DNA of 64,000 nucleotides from the NCBI GenBank assembly GCA_024644745.1, contig JAHEHF010000001.1, positions 1 to 64,000 on the forward strand, given 5' to 3'. This stretch comes from Flavobacteriaceae bacterium. Lineage in GTDB: Bacteria > Bacteroidota > Bacteroidia > Flavobacteriales > Flavobacteriaceae. The position numbers and the translations under genes are program-made. This document shows positions 1-8,217 of this stretch, in pieces. The notes beneath the pieces were generated by a model, which had not been told where the DNA came from, searched no databases, and was given only the letters and a program-made list of their open reading frames with translations. The stretch's first letter is position 1, and each line of letters opens with the position of its first letter.

Positions 1-1349
1 AGGTCTTCAAGTTCCTTTAAGCGCTGGATATAAGAATCCACTACTTGTCTGCGCGCCCCGGGCCTTGCTCCTGAAATGGCATCACAAACCTGCACAATCG
101 GAGCATACAGCGATTTCATTTCAACCTCATCATGATGCGCTCCAATAGCGTTGGACACATCAGGCTTCTCATTGTATTTTTCTGCCCATTGCATACCTAA
201 AATGGCATGAGGCAGTTCGGTATCTGTATCCGGAACCTTACCTATATCATGAAGTAATCCGGCTCTTTTGGCCACTTTTGCATTCAGACCCAGTTCAGCG
301 GCCATGATGGCACAAAGATTCGCTACTTCTCTCGAATGCTGTAACAGGTTTTGCCCGTAAGATGATCTGTATTTCATCCTTCCCACGGTCTTGATGAGCT
401 CAGGATGCAATCCGTGAATTCCCAGGTCGATCACCGTTCTTTTTCCTACTTCAACAATTTCTTCGTTGATCTCTTTCGTAGTCTTGGCGACCACTTCTTC
501 AATTCTCGCCGGATGTATTCTACCGTCTGTGACTAGTTTGTGTAATGACAATCTTGCAATTTCTCTTCTTACCGGATCAAAACAGGAAAGTATGATTGCT
601 TCCGGGGTGTCATCAACGATGATCTCTACTCCTGTAGTTGATTCAATTGCCCTAATATTTCTTCCTTCACGGCCAATGATCCTGCCCTTGACATCATCAT
701 TTTCGAGATTGAACACTGAAACACAGTTGTCAATGGTTTGTTCCACCCCAATTCGCTGAATGGTGTTCAGAATTATTTTTTTAGCCTCCTGCTGTGCCCC
801 CATCTTTGCTTCCTCCAGTGTGGTTTGCATAAAAGACATGGCGTCAGTTCTCGCTTCTTCCTTAAGCGTTGCCAATAACTCTTTTTTAGCATCAGCAGCA
901 GACAAACCTGAAAGGGTTTCCAATTGCTCAACCTGTCTGTTATGCAATTTATCAACCTCGGATGTTTTCTTTTCAATGTGCTCGAGGCGCTTTTGAAGTT
1001 GCCTGTGCTTGTCTTCTAAATTGTTATTGATCTTTTTGCTTTTATCGAGCTCCTGTGAAACCTTTGACTCCTTGTCTCTGATTCTTTTCTCTGCCTCATT
1101 GATCTTCTTGTCTCTTGAAATAATGACCTTTTCATGTTCCGACTTCAGTTCTATGAATTTTTCCTTGGCCTGCAAGATCTTATCCTTTTTAATTCCTTCC
1201 GCCTCTATTTTTGCCTCTTTTAAAATTGTTGCGGCCTGTTCTCTGACGTTTTTAAGTGTTGATGAAGCTTTCTTTTTTTCAAGGACCTTGGCAATAAAAT
1301 ATCCAAGAATCAAGGCTACTATGGCTATACTAATTGTTGTTGCTATCAT
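1..1349 (-). CDS. rny: ribonuclease Y, partial (C-terminus beyond left edge)
   Basis: Membrane-anchored endoribonuclease that starts mRNA decay. Reading the minus strand from the ATG at 1349 gives 449 codons before the window edge; the family is about 520 residues, so roughly the last 70 are missing. In order one sees an N-terminal membrane segment (about residues 3-20), a long charged coiled coil rich in Lys and Glu (about 25-200), a KH RNA-binding domain with the motif [15 protein letters not shown] (about 220), and an HD phosphohydrolase domain with HSREV and LLHDIGK (about 340-370). The HD residues supply the metal-binding catalytic site. It lies downstream of zapA and a probable 6S RNA on the same strand. 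Identification is firm; only the C-terminal end is unseen. Confidence 0.95.
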   Translation of the reverse strand, partial: MIATTISIAIVALILGYFIAKVLEKKKASSTLKNVREQAATILKEAKIEAEGIKKDKILQAKEKFIELKSEHEKVIISRDKKINEAEKRIRDKESKVSQELDKSKKINNNLEDKHRQLQKRLEHIEKKTSEVDKLHNRQVEQLETLSGLSAADAKKELLATLKEEARTDAMSFMQTTLEEAKMGAQQEAKKIILNTIQRIGVEQTIDNCVSVFNLENDDVKGRIIGREGRNIRAIESTTGVEIIVDDTPEAIILSCFDPVRREIARLSLHKLVTDGRIHPARIEEVVAKTTKEINEEIVEVGKRTVIDLGIHGLHPELIKTVGRMKYRSSYGQNLLQHSREVANLCAIMAAELGLNAKVAKRAGLLHDIGKVPDTDTELPHAILGMQWAEKYNEKPDVSNAIGAHHDEVEMKSLYAPIVQVCDAISGARPGARRQVVDSYIQRLKELED

Positions 1350-1360
1350 AATGTATATAT

Positions 1361-1546
1361 AAAAAAAGCCTACATCGGTTACGGTTTTGTAAACTCCATT
1401 TAAACAAGTTTAGGACTAACTTAAAGGTCAAGTATCCGATTCTATAACGATTAAATCGCTTAAATAGGCACGCTTTCACTTTAAAAACTCATCCTTTTTA
1501 AATTGATAGTGTTGAGTTTATTAAACAAATAACTAATGTAGGCAGT
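1361..1546 (-). ncRNA. ssrS: probable 6S RNA (SsrS) between zapA and rny
   Basis: The 216-bp gap between zapA and rny can fold into a long nested hairpin of about 180 nt. The outer stem pairs 1368-1375 (GCCTACAT) with 1536-1543 (ATGTAGGC), eight perfect pairs. An inner stem pairs 1390-1396 (TAAACTC) with 1514-1520 (GAGTTTA), with bulged sequence between them and a small apical hairpin near 1449-1460. On the minus strand the outer stem is followed directly by seven T residues (1361-1367), so the 3' end looks like a terminator. Size, end-to-end pairing with a central bubble, and position beside zapA all fit 6S RNA, which binds RNA polymerase holoenzyme. I see no good promoter of its own, so it may be processed from the zapA transcript. 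Confidence 0.65.
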
Positions 1547-1565
1547 AATTGTTTTTTTAAAGAAC

Positions 1566-1859
1566 TTATGTCATATGAGAATCCAATAATGCATTCAATT
1601 CTCTTAATTTTTTTTCTACTTTTTTCGAATCCTGATCTTCATGAACAGTTTTAACTTCCTGAAGAGAGGCAAACTGAAGGGCACACATGGCCAATACGTC
1701 TTGCTTATCCCTAACTTCATAATTCTGCTCAAAATTTTTAACCATTTCGTTTATTTTCTTAACCGCAAGCCTGATTCCTTCTTCCTCCCTTTCATTTTTT
1801 ATGGTTAACGGATAAACTCTGTCTCCTATGGTTACCTTGATCTTCAGATTATCAATCAT
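1566..1859 (-). CDS. zapA: cell division protein ZapA
   Basis: Small cytoplasmic protein that binds FtsZ and promotes bundling of Z-ring filaments. The 97 residues start with a beta-rich segment (KVTIGDRVYPLTI), followed by the typical E-rich helix and a C-terminal coiled coil from about residue 35 to the end, which mediates dimer and tetramer formation. Length matches the family. The ATG at 1859 lies 8 bp after the stop of the upstream coiled-coil gene, so the two are probably one transcript driven from the promoter near 2185-2215. A 6S-like RNA and rny follow on the same strand. The family is short and divergent, so the assignment leans on both sequence pattern and gene order. Confidence 0.85.
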   Translation of the reverse strand: MIDNLKIKVTIGDRVYPLTIKNEREEEGIRLAVKKINEMVKNFEQNYEVRDKQDVLAMCALQFASLQEVKTVHEDQDSKKVEKKLRELNALLDSHMT

Positions 1860-1867
1860 TTTATATT

Positions 1868-2158
1868 CTAATCACTTAATTGTACGATACATTTATCAAT
1901 TTCCCGAATCAATGTATTTATTTTAAGCTTGGTCGCATGTTTATCTTCTTTGCTGCCTACAATTGTATTGGCTACTCTCAATGACTCATATTTTTTCTCC
2001 AAGTCATCAATCATTGCCTGTTTTTTATTTAACTGTTGTTGAAGATTGTTTATTTGCTGCAACAATTTTAAATTTTCCTGTTGCAAAATAGTGTAATCTC
2101 CCAATATCTTTGAAAGCTTGGCTTCCAGCGTATTCACTATTTCAAATAATTTATTCAT
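1868..2158 (-). CDS. small coiled-coil protein upstream of zapA
   Basis: A 96-residue protein of almost uninterrupted heptad-like sequence, for example LKLLQQINNLQQQLNKKQA around residues 30-50. No signal peptide or membrane segment is visible, so it should be cytoplasmic. I chose the ATG at 2158; one codon upstream (2161) is only a TTG. It is the first gene of a short operon with zapA, 8 bp away. By analogy to ZapB, a coiled coil that works with ZapA at the Z-ring, it could be a division accessory protein, but there is no diagnostic motif and this is inference from context. It could equally be a ZapA-linked protein of unknown role. Confidence 0.75.
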   Translation of the reverse strand: MNKLFEIVNTLEAKLSKILGDYTILQQENLKLLQQINNLQQQLNKKQAMIDDLEKKYESLRVANTIVGSKEDKHATKLKINTLIREIDKCIVQLSD

Positions 2159-2184
2159 CAACCCAAAGAATCAAACAATTGCAA

Positions 2185-2215
2185 CAAATTTAATATACCT
2201 GTTGGTATAAAACAA
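2185..2215 (-). promoter_or_regulatory. promoter of the zapA operon with an internal inverted repeat
   Basis: Read on the minus strand, a -33 element TTG (2213-2215) is separated by 20 bp from a -7 element TAAATTTG (2185-2192). This fits the Bacteroidota consensus of TTG, about 19 bp, TAnnTTTG. The predicted transcript start near 2178 leaves a 20-nt leader to the ATG at 2158. An inverted repeat TATACC-N4-GGTATA (2194-2209) sits exactly in the spacer, where a bound protein would block polymerase. Confidence 0.5.
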
Positions 2216-2319
2216 CTATTTTGATATAATTCAAATAAATCTATGACAATTAATTGAATTATAATCATTTAAATTATTGATTTTTTTCTATCAAAGCTTA
2301 TTGCTATTTTAGCGGCATT

Positions 2320-4017
2320 ATGCGTAAAATTATTCCTTTACTTTTCTTCGTTTTCATTATAAGTAAAGCCTTTTCACAGGGGAATTACCCGACCGATTAT
2401 TTTATGAGTCCCCTGGAAATTCCTCTTGTGCTTTCGGGCACCTTTGGAGAACTGCGCAGCAATCATTTCCATGCCGGTCTGGATATCAAAACCCAACAAA
2501 AAGAAGGTTTCAAAGTTGTTGCCTCGGCCGACGGATATGTTTCGAGAATCAATGTCTCCTTATGGGGTTACGGAAATGCCCTGTACATTACCCATCCCAA
2601 CGGATATACGACGGTATACGCGCATCTAAAAGAGTTTTCACCAGAAATAGATGCCTATGTGAGGAAGAAACAATATGAAAAAGAAAGTTATACCATTAGG
2701 CTCTATCCTGAACCTGGAACCCTAAAGGTAAAAAAAGGTGAACTGATCGCCCTGAGCGGTAATTCAGGGAGTTCGGGAGGCCCCCATTTGCACTATGAAA
2801 TAAGAGACACCAAACAAAACATTATGAATCCGATGCTCTTCGGCATCAAGATTCCGGACCATAAAAATCCAACCATTCAGGCGGCTTATACCTATGCCAG
2901 AGATGAGAACTCTCATGTCAATCAATCCAACAATAATGTACAGCTGGTATTCAACCGTCAATACGATGGTGACCTGCTGGCCGATCGGATTTATGCTCAT
3001 GGTACCATAGGCTTTGGAATTAATGCTTATGACAGGCTAGATGGCGCATTGAACAAAAATGGATTGTACAAACTCGAGATGGAGGTCAATGGAAACCCGG
3101 TATTTCAATTCACTGCAAACCGTTTTTCTTTTGATGAATCCAGATGGATCAATTCCTTCATAGATTATGAGAAATATGCCTTGCTTCGAAAAAGGATCCA
3201 AAAATGTTTTATAGAACATGAAAAGAATAACCTGAGCCTCTATAACAGCGTAATTGAAAATGGATTTGTTCAAATCAAAGACAGCATGGAATATACCGTT
3301 TCGATCATCGCCAGAGATTTTGAGGGAAACAAAACCAGATTGATTATTCCGATCATGGGTAAAAAGGACTCTATTGTCATTCAGAAAAAATCAGAAAAAA
3401 CGCCTTATCACTTTAAGGCCAGCGAGGTGAATCATATAAAAGATTCCTTGGTAAGTGTCTATTTTCCAAAAGACATCTTTTATGAAGATTTTTATTTTGA
3501 CTATTCAAATGAAAATGGCTTGGTGAAATTACATAACAGTACCGTCCCGGTACACAATAGCTTCAGACTTTCATTTGATGTTTCCAATTACTCCAAAGAA
3601 GCTTTAAGCCAGATGTACATTGCCAAAAAAAATCGAAACGGAAAACTTGTTTATGTGAGCACAAAAAGAAAAGAAAACACTTTATATACTTTAAGTAAAA
3701 ATTTAGGTGAATACACATTAAATAGTGATAATCAAAAACCTGTAATTTCTGGAATTGGGTTTAAAAATGGAGATTGGATCACGAAATACAGAACGCTTAA
3801 AGTTAAAATTTATGACAGAGGATCAGGAATTAAATCCTTTAGGGGAACCCTGAACGGGCAATGGATCAGAATGGCCTATAATCCAAAGACCAATGTGCTC
3901 ACTTACGATTTTAAAGATAAAATTCTTGAAGGCACATCACACAATTTAAAAGTAGTAGTAACCGATAATGTAAATAATTCAACTACATTTACAGCGACTT
4001 TTAACAAAAAGAATTAA
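2320..4017 (+). CDS. exported M23 family metallopeptidase
   Basis: Zinc peptidase of the LytM type, predicted to cut peptidoglycan cross-links in the periplasm. A signal peptide occupies residues 1-19 (ending KAFSQ). The catalytic domain follows almost at once: HAGLD (H51 and D55) supplies the first two zinc ligands, and PHLHYEIRD (H156 to H158) gives the remaining HxH motif. The 400 residues after the peptidase domain are beta-rich with no motif I recognise, typical of the long Bacteroidota members of this family. All metal ligands are present, so it should be active rather than a degenerate LytM activator. It is followed after 14 bp by a TonB-dependent receptor gene, likely cotranscribed. 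Confidence 0.9.
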   Translation: MRKIIPLLFFVFIISKAFSQGNYPTDYFMSPLEIPLVLSGTFGELRSNHFHAGLDIKTQQKEGFKVVASADGYVSRINVSLWGYGNALYITHPNGYTTVYAHLKEFSPEIDAYVRKKQYEKESYTIRLYPEPGTLKVKKGELIALSGNSGSSGGPHLHYEIRDTKQNIMNPMLFGIKIPDHKNPTIQAAYTYARDENSHVNQSNNNVQLVFNRQYDGDLLADRIYAHGTIGFGINAYDRLDGALNKNGLYKLEMEVNGNPVFQFTANRFSFDESRWINSFIDYEKYALLRKRIQKCFIEHEKNNLSLYNSVIENGFVQIKDSMEYTVSIIARDFEGNKTRLIIPIMGKKDSIVIQKKSEKTPYHFKASEVNHIKDSLVSVYFPKDIFYEDFYFDYSNENGLVKLHNSTVPVHNSFRLSFDVSNYSKEALSQMYIAKKNRNGKLVYVSTKRKENTLYTLSKNLGEYTLNSDNQKPVISGIGFKNGDWITKYRTLKVKIYDRGSGIKSFRGTLNGQWIRMAYNPKTNVLTYDFKDKILEGTSHNLKVVVTDNVNNSTTFTATFNKKN

Positions 4018-4031
4018 ACCTCGATCATCCC

Positions 4032-6488
4032 TTGAAAGCAGAATTCCTTTTTCTTTTTCTTTTTGGCCTCTCGGTACAATTCTTGACCGGACAAACGGCA
4101 ACAATTAAAGGCAAAGTTCTTGACAGCATTAACAGACCCATCGAAAATGCCACGGTGAGCATCGGAAACCTGGGAACCGTTTCAGATAAAGACGGAAACT
4201 ACAAATTGTTCATTCCCGCCGGAAAAAATGTGACCATCAGGTTTGGCCATGTGGCTTATAACAGCTTTTCCAAGTCGTTTCGTGTTCAAAAAGGAAAAAC
4301 ACTTTACTTTTCACCAAGGCTCTACACCAAAACTGAGACCATCGACGAAGTCATCATCATAGACGAAAGGCCAAATGCAGAGGGGATAACCACCATAGAC
4401 AGAAATTTGGCACAAACACTTCCAAGTGCCAATCAAAGTATAGAGAGCGTCTTAAAAACCTTGCCGGGAGTGAATTTCAACAATGAACTCAGTACCCAGT
4501 ACAATGTTAGAGGAGGAAGTTTTGAAGAAAACCTGGTCTATGTGAACGGAATAGAGATATACAGGCCTTTTCTTGTGCGATCAGGAAAACAGGAAGGCCT
4601 TAGTTTCGTAAATCCTGAACTCACTCAAAATGTTGAATTTTCAGCAGGAGGATTTCAAGCCAAATACGGGGATAAACTTTCTTCTGTATTAGATATCACT
4701 TACCGCAAGCCCTTAAATTTCGGGGCAGCCCTTGAGGCCAGTCTCCTGGGAGGTTCGCTTACAGTTGAAGGACTCTCGAAAAATGAAAAATTCAAGGCTC
4801 TGGTCGGTGGCAGGTACAGAAACAACAGCCTCTTTTTTAACAATAGTGACATCGACGCCAATTTCAATCCGAATTACACCGATGTGCAGACCTATCTGTC
4901 ATATGACCTGAGCGACAAAGTATCGATAGAATTTTTGGGAAGCTATGCCTTAAACAATTATAATTTTACGCCGAGATCAAGGCAAACCAATTTTGGAACC
5001 GTTGCCAACCCCATGTCTCTGGTTGTAAACTACCAGGGCAAAGAAGAAGACCGATATGAAACGTTGTTCGGAGCCTTAAAAGGAAATTATCAGGTCACGG
5101 AAGACCTTTCTGTTTCCCTGACGGCCTCAACCTACAACACGAAGGAACAGGAATATTACGATATCCTTTCTTTTTACGGAATTGGAGAAGTTAGCGCCGA
5201 TTTTGGGTCCGAGAATTTTGGAGATGTCAGTTTTACCCAGTCCATCGGTTCTCAATTGGACCATGCAAGAAATAATCTGCAGGCCCAGATCAGCAATATC
5301 AAAATTTCAGGCACATGGCGTAAAAATTCAAGCCTGTTTGAGTTTGGAGCCAAATACCAGCATGAAAACATAAAAGACCGGATCAACGAGTGGCAGGTGA
5401 TCGATTCATCGGGTTTTTCACTCCGTCCGCCGGATTTATATCCAGGAAATGATGAGCCCTACTCCCCTTATAACCAACCAATTGAGCCTTACATCAATAT
5501 CAACTCATACAATGATGTGAAGATCAACAGGATCTCAGGTTTCGGTCAATGGAGCAAGAATTCGAATATTGGTGATCACAAGGTCTGGTACAATATTGGG
5601 GTGCGCGCACAGAATTGGAAGATCAGCGGCGAGGGGATCACAGAAGACAGTCATACGGTTGTCAGCCCAAGGGCGCAGTTTGCCATCAAACCCGACTGGA
5701 AAAAAGACATGCTGTTCAGAATTTCAGGAGGCCTGTATTATCAACCCCCTTTTTACAGAGAGTTAAGAGATTCTCTCGGTGTGGTTCATCCTGAGGTGAA
5801 GGCCCAGAAGTCATTCCATGTAGTCATCGGTCACGATCACAGTTTTGCGATGTGGGGCAGGCCCTTTAAAATGGTTAGTGAAATTTATTACAAACACCTG
5901 AACGACGTCAATCCGTTTACCATTGATAATGTCAAGATCAGATACAGGGCAAGGAACAATGCAGTGGCCTATGCCGCAGGAATTGATCTGAGGATCAATG
6001 GAGAATTTGTTCCCGGAACCGAGTCTTGGTTCAGCATCGGATATTTGCAAACTGAAGAGAACATAGAGGATCGCGGATATATTTCACGTCCGACGGACCA
6101 GCGGCTGAAAATGGCTTTGCTCTTTCAGGATTATGTACCTTCCATCCCCAGCTTAAAAATGTACCTTAATCTCGTTTACAATACCGGGGTCCCTGGAGGT
6201 TCCCCTTCATATGCTGACCCTTATTTGTACCAAAACAGACTCAAGGCCTATTTCCGCTCGGATATTGGAATATCCTATATTTTTGTGGATGCCAAAAACC
6301 CCTCAAGAAAAAAATGGCTGAAAGCGTTCAGACAATTATCCACGGGTCTTGAATTGTACAACATGTTTGACAACCAAAATTCAATTACCAACACCTGGGT
6401 CAAAGATGTGTCCTCCAGTCGTTATGTAGCCATCCCTAATTATCTCACCGGCAGGGTGCTGAATTTAAAAATAGCCATGCGCTTTTAA
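4032..6488 (+). CDS. TonB-dependent receptor with carboxypeptidase-regulatory-like domain
   Basis: Outer-membrane beta-barrel that imports a ligand using TonB energy. After a signal peptide (residues 1-20, ending LTGQ) comes a carboxypeptidase-D-regulatory-like domain (about 22-110, with IKGKVLDSINRPIENATVSI), then the plug domain (about 118-225, with YNVRGGSFEENLVYVNGIEI) and a barrel to residue 818 ending in an aromatic residue (AMRF), as outer-membrane proteins do. The start is a TTG at 4032, chosen because it is the only start that keeps the signal peptide; no ATG is available there. No SusD-like partner is adjacent, so the substrate is not a predictable glycan; a siderophore, peptide or other nutrient is possible. 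Confidence 0.9.
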   Translation: MKAEFLFLFLFGLSVQFLTGQTATIKGKVLDSINRPIENATVSIGNLGTVSDKDGNYKLFIPAGKNVTIRFGHVAYNSFSKSFRVQKGKTLYFSPRLYTKTETIDEVIIIDERPNAEGITTIDRNLAQTLPSANQSIESVLKTLPGVNFNNELSTQYNVRGGSFEENLVYVNGIEIYRPFLVRSGKQEGLSFVNPELTQNVEFSAGGFQAKYGDKLSSVLDITYRKPLNFGAALEASLLGGSLTVEGLSKNEKFKALVGGRYRNNSLFFNNSDIDANFNPNYTDVQTYLSYDLSDKVSIEFLGSYALNNYNFTPRSRQTNFGTVANPMSLVVNYQGKEEDRYETLFGALKGNYQVTEDLSVSLTASTYNTKEQEYYDILSFYGIGEVSADFGSENFGDVSFTQSIGSQLDHARNNLQAQISNIKISGTWRKNSSLFEFGAKYQHENIKDRINEWQVIDSSGFSLRPPDLYPGNDEPYSPYNQPIEPYININSYNDVKINRISGFGQWSKNSNIGDHKVWYNIGVRAQNWKISGEGITEDSHTVVSPRAQFAIKPDWKKDMLFRISGGLYYQPPFYRELRDSLGVVHPEVKAQKSFHVVIGHDHSFAMWGRPFKMVSEIYYKHLNDVNPFTIDNVKIRYRARNNAVAYAAGIDLRINGEFVPGTESWFSIGYLQTEENIEDRGYISRPTDQRLKMALLFQDYVPSIPSLKMYLNLVYNTGVPGGSPSYADPYLYQNRLKAYFRSDIGISYIFVDAKNPSRKKWLKAFRQLSTGLELYNMFDNQNSITNTWVKDVSSSRYVAIPNYLTGRVLNLKIAMRF

Positions 6489-6569
6489 AAAATCCTTATC
6501 CATTTATTTCATTTTTTTTTAGGACCTTTAAACCATTCTTTCTATTTATAGTCTTAAAAAATAAAAACA

Positions 6570-7112
6570 GTGCCTGAAGAAGCCGTTTTAATTGCGGGTA
6601 TGAAGAATCCCTCTACAAGGGAAGCATCTTACCGAACGCTGATATCAAAACACAAAGAAAGGTTATACTGGCACATCAGAAAAATTGTGATGGATCACGA
6701 TGATGCTGATGATGTGCTGCAAAACACTTTTATAAAGGTATTCAGACACATTGATGGCTTTAATGGTGACAGCAAGCTGTATTCCTGGATATACAGGATC
6801 GCAACCAATGAATCCATCACTTTTTTAAATAAAAAGGCCAAACATTTAAGTCTGGATCTGAAAACCCTTCAGGAGAAGCAGGTTGAAGCCCTGAGGTCAG
6901 ACGTATATTTTGACGGGGATGAGATTCAGTTAAAATTGCAAAAAGCGATCATAACATTGCCTCATAAACAGCAAATCGTATTCAATATGAAGTATTTTGA
7001 CGATTTAAAATATGATGAAATGTCAGAAATCCTGGACACCTCGGTGGGAGCCCTTAAAGCATCCTATCATCATGCCAGAAAAAAGATTGAATTATTTTTA
7101 TTGAATGAATAG
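6570..7112 (+). CDS. ECF-type RNA polymerase sigma factor
   Basis: Extracytoplasmic-function sigma factor of 180 residues. Region 2 (about residues 25-95) carries DADDVLQNTFIKVFR and YSWIYRIATNE, which bind core polymerase and the -10 element. Region 4 (about 125-178) has the helix-turn-helix pattern LPHKQQIVFNMKYFDDLKYDEMSEIL. The GTG at 6570 is preferred because the extra ten residues before the first ATG (6600) match the usual N-terminal length of flavobacterial members. The next two genes encode a single-span membrane protein and a small exported helical protein, and the three appear to form one stress-response module. The signal sensed is not evident. Confidence 0.92.
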   Translation: MPEEAVLIAGMKNPSTREASYRTLISKHKERLYWHIRKIVMDHDDADDVLQNTFIKVFRHIDGFNGDSKLYSWIYRIATNESITFLNKKAKHLSLDLKTLQEKQVEALRSDVYFDGDEIQLKLQKAIITLPHKQQIVFNMKYFDDLKYDEMSEILDTSVGALKASYHHARKKIELFLLNE

Positions 7113-7130
7113 AAGGCAAGACCTATTACC

Positions 7131-7715
7131 ATGGAGCAAGACAACATGAACATATTGGGAAAACTGAAAAACTCCGGAACAGGATTTAATCTGCCGGAAG
7201 GGTATTTTGATTCTCTTGAAGATAAGATTTCAGCGGATATGCATGCTGACGACCAGCCTGATAAAATCAAGGGATCCCCTATATTAAAAAAGGATATACA
7301 AGGGGCCGAAGGGCTTTCCAAAATTGGAAATAAAAGTGGTTTTAAAGTACCGGAGGGGTATTTTGAAAATAATGAAGCCTATTTGAGGGGATCTTTCAAA
7401 AAACGAACCTTTCCCCTGTCAATAAATAAGAAGTCAAAAATGATCTGGTATTCCGTTGCAGCATCTTTTTTACTGTTCTTCGCCATAAAGTATGTTACGG
7501 TTAAGCCTGTCAACTTTGATTTTTCAGAAATCAACCAGTCGGAAATTGAGACCTGGATCGATGCTGACCTGGTGAGTTTTAATTCATATGATGTGGCAGA
7601 GGTATTTAATGACGTCAATCTTGATGAATATGATTTTACCGATGAAGAACTAGAGAGCTATATAGTCGAAGAAGATATTGAAAATATAATTTTACAAAAT
7701 GATACAAATGAATAG
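7131..7715 (+). CDS. single-span membrane protein, candidate anti-sigma factor
   Basis: A 194-residue protein with one predicted membrane segment (about residues 104-122, WYSVAASFLLFFAIKYV). The cytoplasmic N-terminal half has two copies of a short motif, FNLPEGYFDSLEDKI (about 18-32) and FKVPEGYFENNEAYL (about 74-88). The C-terminal part is outside the membrane and strongly acidic. It begins 18 bp after the ECF sigma gene and overlaps the next gene. Topology, position and repeated PEGYF motif suggest an anti-sigma factor whose N-terminus holds the sigma factor, but there is no zinc-anti-sigma HxxxCxxC motif, so this is inference. No enzyme signature is visible. Confidence 0.7.
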   Translation: MEQDNMNILGKLKNSGTGFNLPEGYFDSLEDKISADMHADDQPDKIKGSPILKKDIQGAEGLSKIGNKSGFKVPEGYFENNEAYLRGSFKKRTFPLSINKKSKMIWYSVAASFLLFFAIKYVTVKPVNFDFSEINQSEIETWIDADLVSFNSYDVAEVFNDVNLDEYDFTDEELESYIVEEDIENIILQNDTNE

Positions 7716-8166
7716 ATTTATGATAACAGTCCTGTTTATACTTGGTATTTCAGGTACTGTCAAGGCACAGGAAAATCACAGAGAAAGGATTATGGCGTAC
7801 AAAACTGCACATATTACCCAGCAGCTCGATCTGAGTGTTAAAGAAGCTGAAAAATTCTGGCCGGTCTACAATGCCTATGATAAAGAAATGTTCAGTTTAA
7901 AAGTACTGAAAGTCAAAAATGAGAAGAACCGCATCAAGGAAAAAGGAGGCATGGACGCCCTGAACGACAAGGAAGCCAATGACTTTCTGGCCGTAATGAT
8001 CCAAAACGAAAAAGATATCATTAAAATCAAGGAAAGGCTGTACAAAGATCTGTCAAAAATACTTCCGTCAAAGAAATTATTGAAATTGTATAAGGCCGAA
8101 ATGGATTTCAACAAAAAACTCCTGTCGGAATACAGAAGGAAAGGTCCCCAACACAGAAAACCTTAA
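7708..8166 (+). CDS. small exported helical protein, sensor-like partner of the ECF sigma factor
   Basis: After a signal peptide (residues 1-20, ending TVKAQ) this 152-residue product is almost wholly charged and alpha-helical, with segments such as TQQLDLSVKEAEKFWPVYNAY near the start. Pattern and size resemble the CpxP/Spy group of periplasmic chaperone-like stress sensors, and proteins of this kind commonly sit beside ECF sigma genes in Bacteroidota. I chose the ATG at 7708, which starts directly at the signal peptide; an ATG at 7699 is also possible. Its start overlaps the end of the candidate anti-sigma gene, suggesting translational coupling. The sensing role is inferred. Confidence 0.7.
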   Translation: MNRFMITVLFILGISGTVKAQENHRERIMAYKTAHITQQLDLSVKEAEKFWPVYNAYDKEMFSLKVLKVKNEKNRIKEKGGMDALNDKEANDFLAVMIQNEKDIIKIKERLYKDLSKILPSKKLLKLYKAEMDFNKKLLSEYRRKGPQHRKP

Positions 8167-8217
8167 AGACGAGCTTGAAATAAATAATAGGTATGAATTG
8201 ACAACAATTTGAAAGGA

